Shown here: piece by piece, positions 39,639 to 41,833 of the stretch | How the letters are laid out: each line of letters begins with the position of its first letter | Numbering within the stretch: the stretch's first letter is position 1 | Source of the DNA: Saccharofermentans sp. | GTDB lineage: Bacteria > Bacillota > Clostridia > Saccharofermentanales > Saccharofermentanaceae | Assembly: GCA_024684815.1 (NCBI GenBank) | Contig: JAIKWL010000033.1 | Coordinates: 1-41,833 of the forward strand | Direction: 5' to 3' | Length of the DNA: 41,833 nucleotides | Translations under genes and position numbers: made by a program | Notes under the pieces: model-generated | The model's input: the letters and a program-made list of their open reading frames with translations, nothing else | Told to the model about the DNA's origin: nothing | Database searches by the model: none

Positions 39639-40409
39639 TCAGATAAGCTTTGACAGCTCGTATCCGATAACAGAAGCTGCAACCGCTGCATTAAGCGATT
39701 CTGCTTTGCCTTTCATGGGGATCTTAACGAGCCCGCCGCATTTTGACGTTGTCTCATCAGTCAGTCCGTCCCCTTCGTTGCCGATAAAATATGCGCATGG
39801 CAACTTAAGATCACTGTTGCTGAGTTCGCTCCCCTTAAGATGCATGGCAAGAGTCTCCACCCCTCTTTGCTCGAAAAACGAGAAGCACTCATCCATCGTC
39901 TTTCTTACAACAGGAATATGCCATATGGAACCCATTGTTGCCCTGATGACCTTATCGTTATAAGGATCGCATGTAGTCGGACTTACGATGACTGCCGTAA
40001 GACCAAATGCATCGGCCATTCTGATTATCGTACCGAGGTTGCCCGGATCCTGTGTATTCTCGAGCACGACATAGATATCTTTGCTGTCACCTTTAAACGG
40101 AATATCACCTTTTATTCCGGGTTCATTTATTACTATTGCGACTCCCTGAGGATTAACAGTCTGAGATATTTTAGAGAATACGTTTTCGCTTAACACCAAA
40201 GGCTCGATACCGGGAGTAAATTCCTTAGCCCAGCTAAGTCTATTCTCGGTAACGATGACTTCTTTTGCAGTCTGTCCGCTCAAAAGCGCTTCCTCACAAA
40301 GCCTCGTTCCCTCAAGATAGATCACGCCTTCCTTCTTGGATTCGGATCTTTTTGTAAGCTTTGCGATACGCTTAACATTCGGATTGTCTTTACTGGTGAT
40401 GATCTGCAA
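39639..40409 (-). CDS. TrmH/SpoU-family RNA 2'-O-methyltransferase (256 aa)
   Basis: An SAM-dependent ribose methyltransferase of rRNA or tRNA. The N-terminal substrate domain begins SKDNPNVKRIAKL and contains EGTRLCEEAL. The SPOUT knot has motif 1 LENTQDPGNLGTIIRMADAF, motif 2 YFIGNEGDGL, and motif 3 IPMKGKAESLNAAVAASV. A TTG start (40407-40409) follows AGGAG at nine bases. It lies downstream of rplT but after a terminator. The target nucleotide cannot be told. Confidence 0.92.
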   Translation of the reverse strand: MQIITSKDNPNVKRIAKLTKRSESKKEGVIYLEGTRLCEEALLSGQTAKEVIVTENRLSWAKEFTPGIEPLVLSENVFSKISQTVNPQGVAIVINEPGIKGDIPFKGDSKDIYVVLENTQDPGNLGTIIRMADAFGLTAVIVSPTTCDPYNDKVIRATMGSIWHIPVVRKTMDECFSFFEQRGVETLAMHLKGSELSNSDLKLPCAYFIGNEGDGLTDETTSKCGGLVKIPMKGKAESLNAAVAASVIGYELSKLI

Positions 40410-40512
40410 TTTACGTATCTCCTTTTCGCCCTGATAATTATATCAGATTAAGGCTCATTCCTTCTCCATCATCCTCAAGTCGACCTCAAAAAAGAAAAAT
40501 GTATTTCCAAAC

Positions 40513-40541
40513 AAAAACTGCGCGGTCAAATGCCGCGCAGT
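40513..40541 (-). terminator. Terminator of the infC-rpmI-rplT operon
   Basis: A nine-base perfect stem, ACTGCGCGG with CCGCGCAGT (40517-40525 and 40533-40541), followed on the minus strand by TTTTTG. Confidence 0.9.
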
Positions 40542-40568
40542 TAAGAATAATCAATTTGAATTGGGTTA

Positions 40569-40922
40569 TCAGAGAGCTGCCTTTGCCTTCTCAACGAGGG
40601 AAGCAAAACCTGCTGCATCTGTAACAGCGATATCGGAAAGAACCTTACGGTCAAGCTCGATGCCTGCCTTCTTGAGACCGTCCATGAATCTGGAGTAGCT
40701 CATGTCGTTAAGACGGCAAGCTGCGTTGATACGAACGATCCAGAGTCTTCTGAACTCTCTCTTCTTATTTCTTCTGTCTCTGTAAGCATAGTTACCGGAC
40801 TTGAGAACCTGCTGGTTAGCAACCTTGAAAAGCTTGCTCTTATGACCCCAGTAACCCTTTGCTGCCTTTAAAATCTTATGATGACGCGCTCTTGTGCGGA
40901 TTCCTCTTTTAACTCTTGACAT
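40569..40922 (-). CDS. rplT: Ribosomal protein bL20 (117 aa)
   Basis: Full-length L20, basic, with the classic start [20 protein letters not shown] and the [12 protein letters not shown] segment. It binds 23S rRNA early in assembly and in many Bacillota represses its own operon through the leader. AGGAGG precedes the ATG. Third gene after infC and rpmI. Confidence 0.98.
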   Translation of the reverse strand: MSRVKRGIRTRARHHKILKAAKGYWGHKSKLFKVANQQVLKSGNYAYRDRRNKKREFRRLWIVRINAACRLNDMSYSRFMDGLKKAGIELDRKVLSDIAVTDAAGFASLVEKAKAAL

Positions 40923-40949
40923 TATCTTGTCCTCCTAAATTCTAAGCAA

Positions 40950-41147
40950 TTAAGCGTAAGGGATCATCTTCTTGATGATTCTAGCGTTCTGATCTGAGCA
41001 AACCTGGTTGTGTCTGAGGTGTCTCATTCTCTTAGTAGGTCTCTTGCTCAAAATGTGGCTTCTGAAAGCCTGCTTATGGAGAACCTTACCGGTACCTGTA
41101 ACCTTGAATCTCTTCTTTGAAGAAGTGTGTGTCTTCTGCTTGGGCAT
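40950..41147 (-). CDS. rpmI: Ribosomal protein bL35 (65 aa)
   Basis: Full-length L35 with PKQKTHTSSKKRFKVTGTGK and HILSKRPTKRMRHLR. AGGAGG precedes the ATG. The spacing to rplT is 27 bases and to infC 17 bases, so the three form an operon. Confidence 0.98.
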   Translation of the reverse strand: MPKQKTHTSSKKRFKVTGTGKVLHKQAFRSHILSKRPTKRMRHLRHNQVCSDQNARIIKKMIPYA

Positions 41148-41164
41148 ATTTCTATCCTCCTAAA

Positions 41165-41689
41165 TTATTTTTTCTTTGCCGGTGACAGGTACATTACCAT
41201 GTTCCTGCCTTCTATCTTCGGCGGTCTGTCTACTGATCCATATTCGGTTACGCTCTCAGCAAAGCTGTTCATTACTTCGTAACCCTTATTCTGGAAAGCC
41301 ATCTCGCGGCCTCTGAAACGGATGTTAACCTTAACTCTGTCACCTGCTGTAAGGAACCTTACGACCATCTTGCGCTTTACTTCGACATCGTGAACGTCTG
41401 TTGTAAGCTTTAAGCCGACTTCCTTAAGCTCTGTCTCTTTCTGCTTCTTCTTTGCTTCCTTCTCTCTCTTACCCTTCTCGAAAAGGAACTTGTTGTAATC
41501 CATGACTCTGCAAACCGGGTTGTCAGGATTAGGTGAAATGCAGACGAGATCTAATTCAGCATCTTCGGCGCTCTTAAGAGCATCTTCGATTGACACAACA
41601 CCAACCATCTGTCCTTCTGCGTCAATAAGACGTACCTGAGGGAACTTGATAGCTCCGTTAATCATCTGAGTCTCATTGGTCTTTGCGAT
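41165..41689 (-). CDS. infC: Translation initiation factor IF-3, probable ATC start (174 aa)
   Basis: IF-3 N-domain (INGAIKFPQVRLIDAEGQMV), the Lys-rich linker (KGKREKEAKKKQKE), and C-domain (GDRVKVNIRFRGREMAF) are intact. Start choice: AAGGAGGT at about 41697-41704 is followed seven bases later by ATC (41687-41689). The in-frame GTG at 41696-41698 overlaps the ribosome-binding site and is unlikely. An ATG at 41665 has a poor site. infC uses rare start codons (ATT, ATC) in other bacteria so that IF-3 represses its own synthesis; the sequence here fits that. Confidence 0.95.
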   Translation of the reverse strand: MAKTNETQMINGAIKFPQVRLIDAEGQMVGVVSIEDALKSAEDAELDLVCISPNPDNPVCRVMDYNKFLFEKGKREKEAKKKQKETELKEVGLKLTTDVHDVEVKRKMVVRFLTAGDRVKVNIRFRGREMAFQNKGYEVMNSFAESVTEYGSVDRPPKIEGRNMVMYLSPAKKK

Positions 41690-41729
41690 GGTAGCCACCT
41701 CCTTAGTTAAGACTTCCTAATACTTGCAT

Positions 41730-41756
41730 AAAAAAAGAACGGATAAAATCCGTTCT
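41730..41756 (-). promoter_or_regulatory. Attenuator-type terminator in the infC leader
   Basis: On the minus strand a nine-base perfect stem, AGAACGGAT with ATCCGTTCT and a three-base loop (41736-41756), followed by seven T. It lies between the presumed promoter and infC, so transcription would end before infC unless antiterminated. A second GC-rich stem region (TTGCC / GGCAG near 41768-41782) lies upstream. This fits an L20-type autoregulatory leader; the class is inferred. Confidence 0.78.
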
Positions 41757-41833
41757 CTCATAACTACCCTGCCTTAATGGCAACCCCTCTAAAATAGGTT
41801 AATTATCTAGTTATTGACCTCTTTACAAGCTAT

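Overview
The window looks like a chromosomal segment of a low-to-moderate GC Bacillota bacterium, most likely an anaerobic clostridial (Clostridia) gut-type organism. Signs are the infC-rpmI-rplT order, strong AGGAGG ribosome-binding sites, a ClpE-like zinc-finger Clp ATPase, an iron-containing butanol-type dehydrogenase, CCA-encoding tRNA genes and threonine-rich extracellular linkers. No species is assigned from sequence alone.

Region 1 (about 1-18.4 kb) is an AT-rich accessory island. It holds about 20 small, mutually unrelated genes on both strands. Several match families common in bacterial immunity-gene arrays: a DUF1963/YwqG-like protein (3588-4565), an Imm1-like protein (7087-7458) and a DUF4259 protein (14600-15475). 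There are also two HIT proteins, a zinc-ribbon protein with an L7/L12-like C-terminus, and several short hypotheticals. No recognisable toxin is present. The array is full of decayed genes: a frameshift in a homopolymer at 400-602, an in-frame tail after a stop at 2655-2804, mini-copies at 5667-5720 and 6960-7046, a two-frame relic at 7492-7710, and a truncated lipoprotein at 18075-18227. It also carries duplicated promoter-type repeats (74 bp direct, 46 bp inverted, and a dispersed 27 bp element). The right edge has the C-terminal remnant of a tyrosine recombinase (18350-18442) beside a tRNA-Tyr/tRNA-CAU pair, which fits past integration at a tRNA locus.

Region 2 (8.6-14.3 kb), inside the island, is the most interesting part. 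It has a short HscC-like Hsp70 (10541-12247), translationally coupled to a four-TM protein with two PH-like cytosolic domains. It also has three paralogous membrane-anchored J-like proteins (8599-9441, 12283-13152, 13248-14297). In all three the catalytic HPD tripeptide of the J-domain is replaced by SPE or NPE, and all share a middle domain with a W..FF.EPLI motif. The layout recalls E. coli hscC with djlB/djlC, but with an extra J-like paralogue and a PH-like membrane partner. I infer a membrane-tethered chaperone system.

Region 3 (18.5-41.8 kb) is core-like: tRNA-Tyr and tRNA-CAU, asd, an SGNH esterase, a XerC/D-like recombinase, a membrane protein, a Gfo/Idh/MocA oxidoreductase, an iron alcohol dehydrogenase, a two-gene operon with a very unusual 997-aa sensor-MFS fusion, initiator tRNA-Met and tRNA-Leu, an 832-aa single-pass protein with five GETTILKQ repeats, a ClpE-like ATPase translationally coupled to uvrA, tRNA-Glu, citrate synthase, a SpoU-family RNA methyltransferase, and rplT-rpmI-infC. 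infC has an attenuator-like leader and probably starts at an ATC codon.
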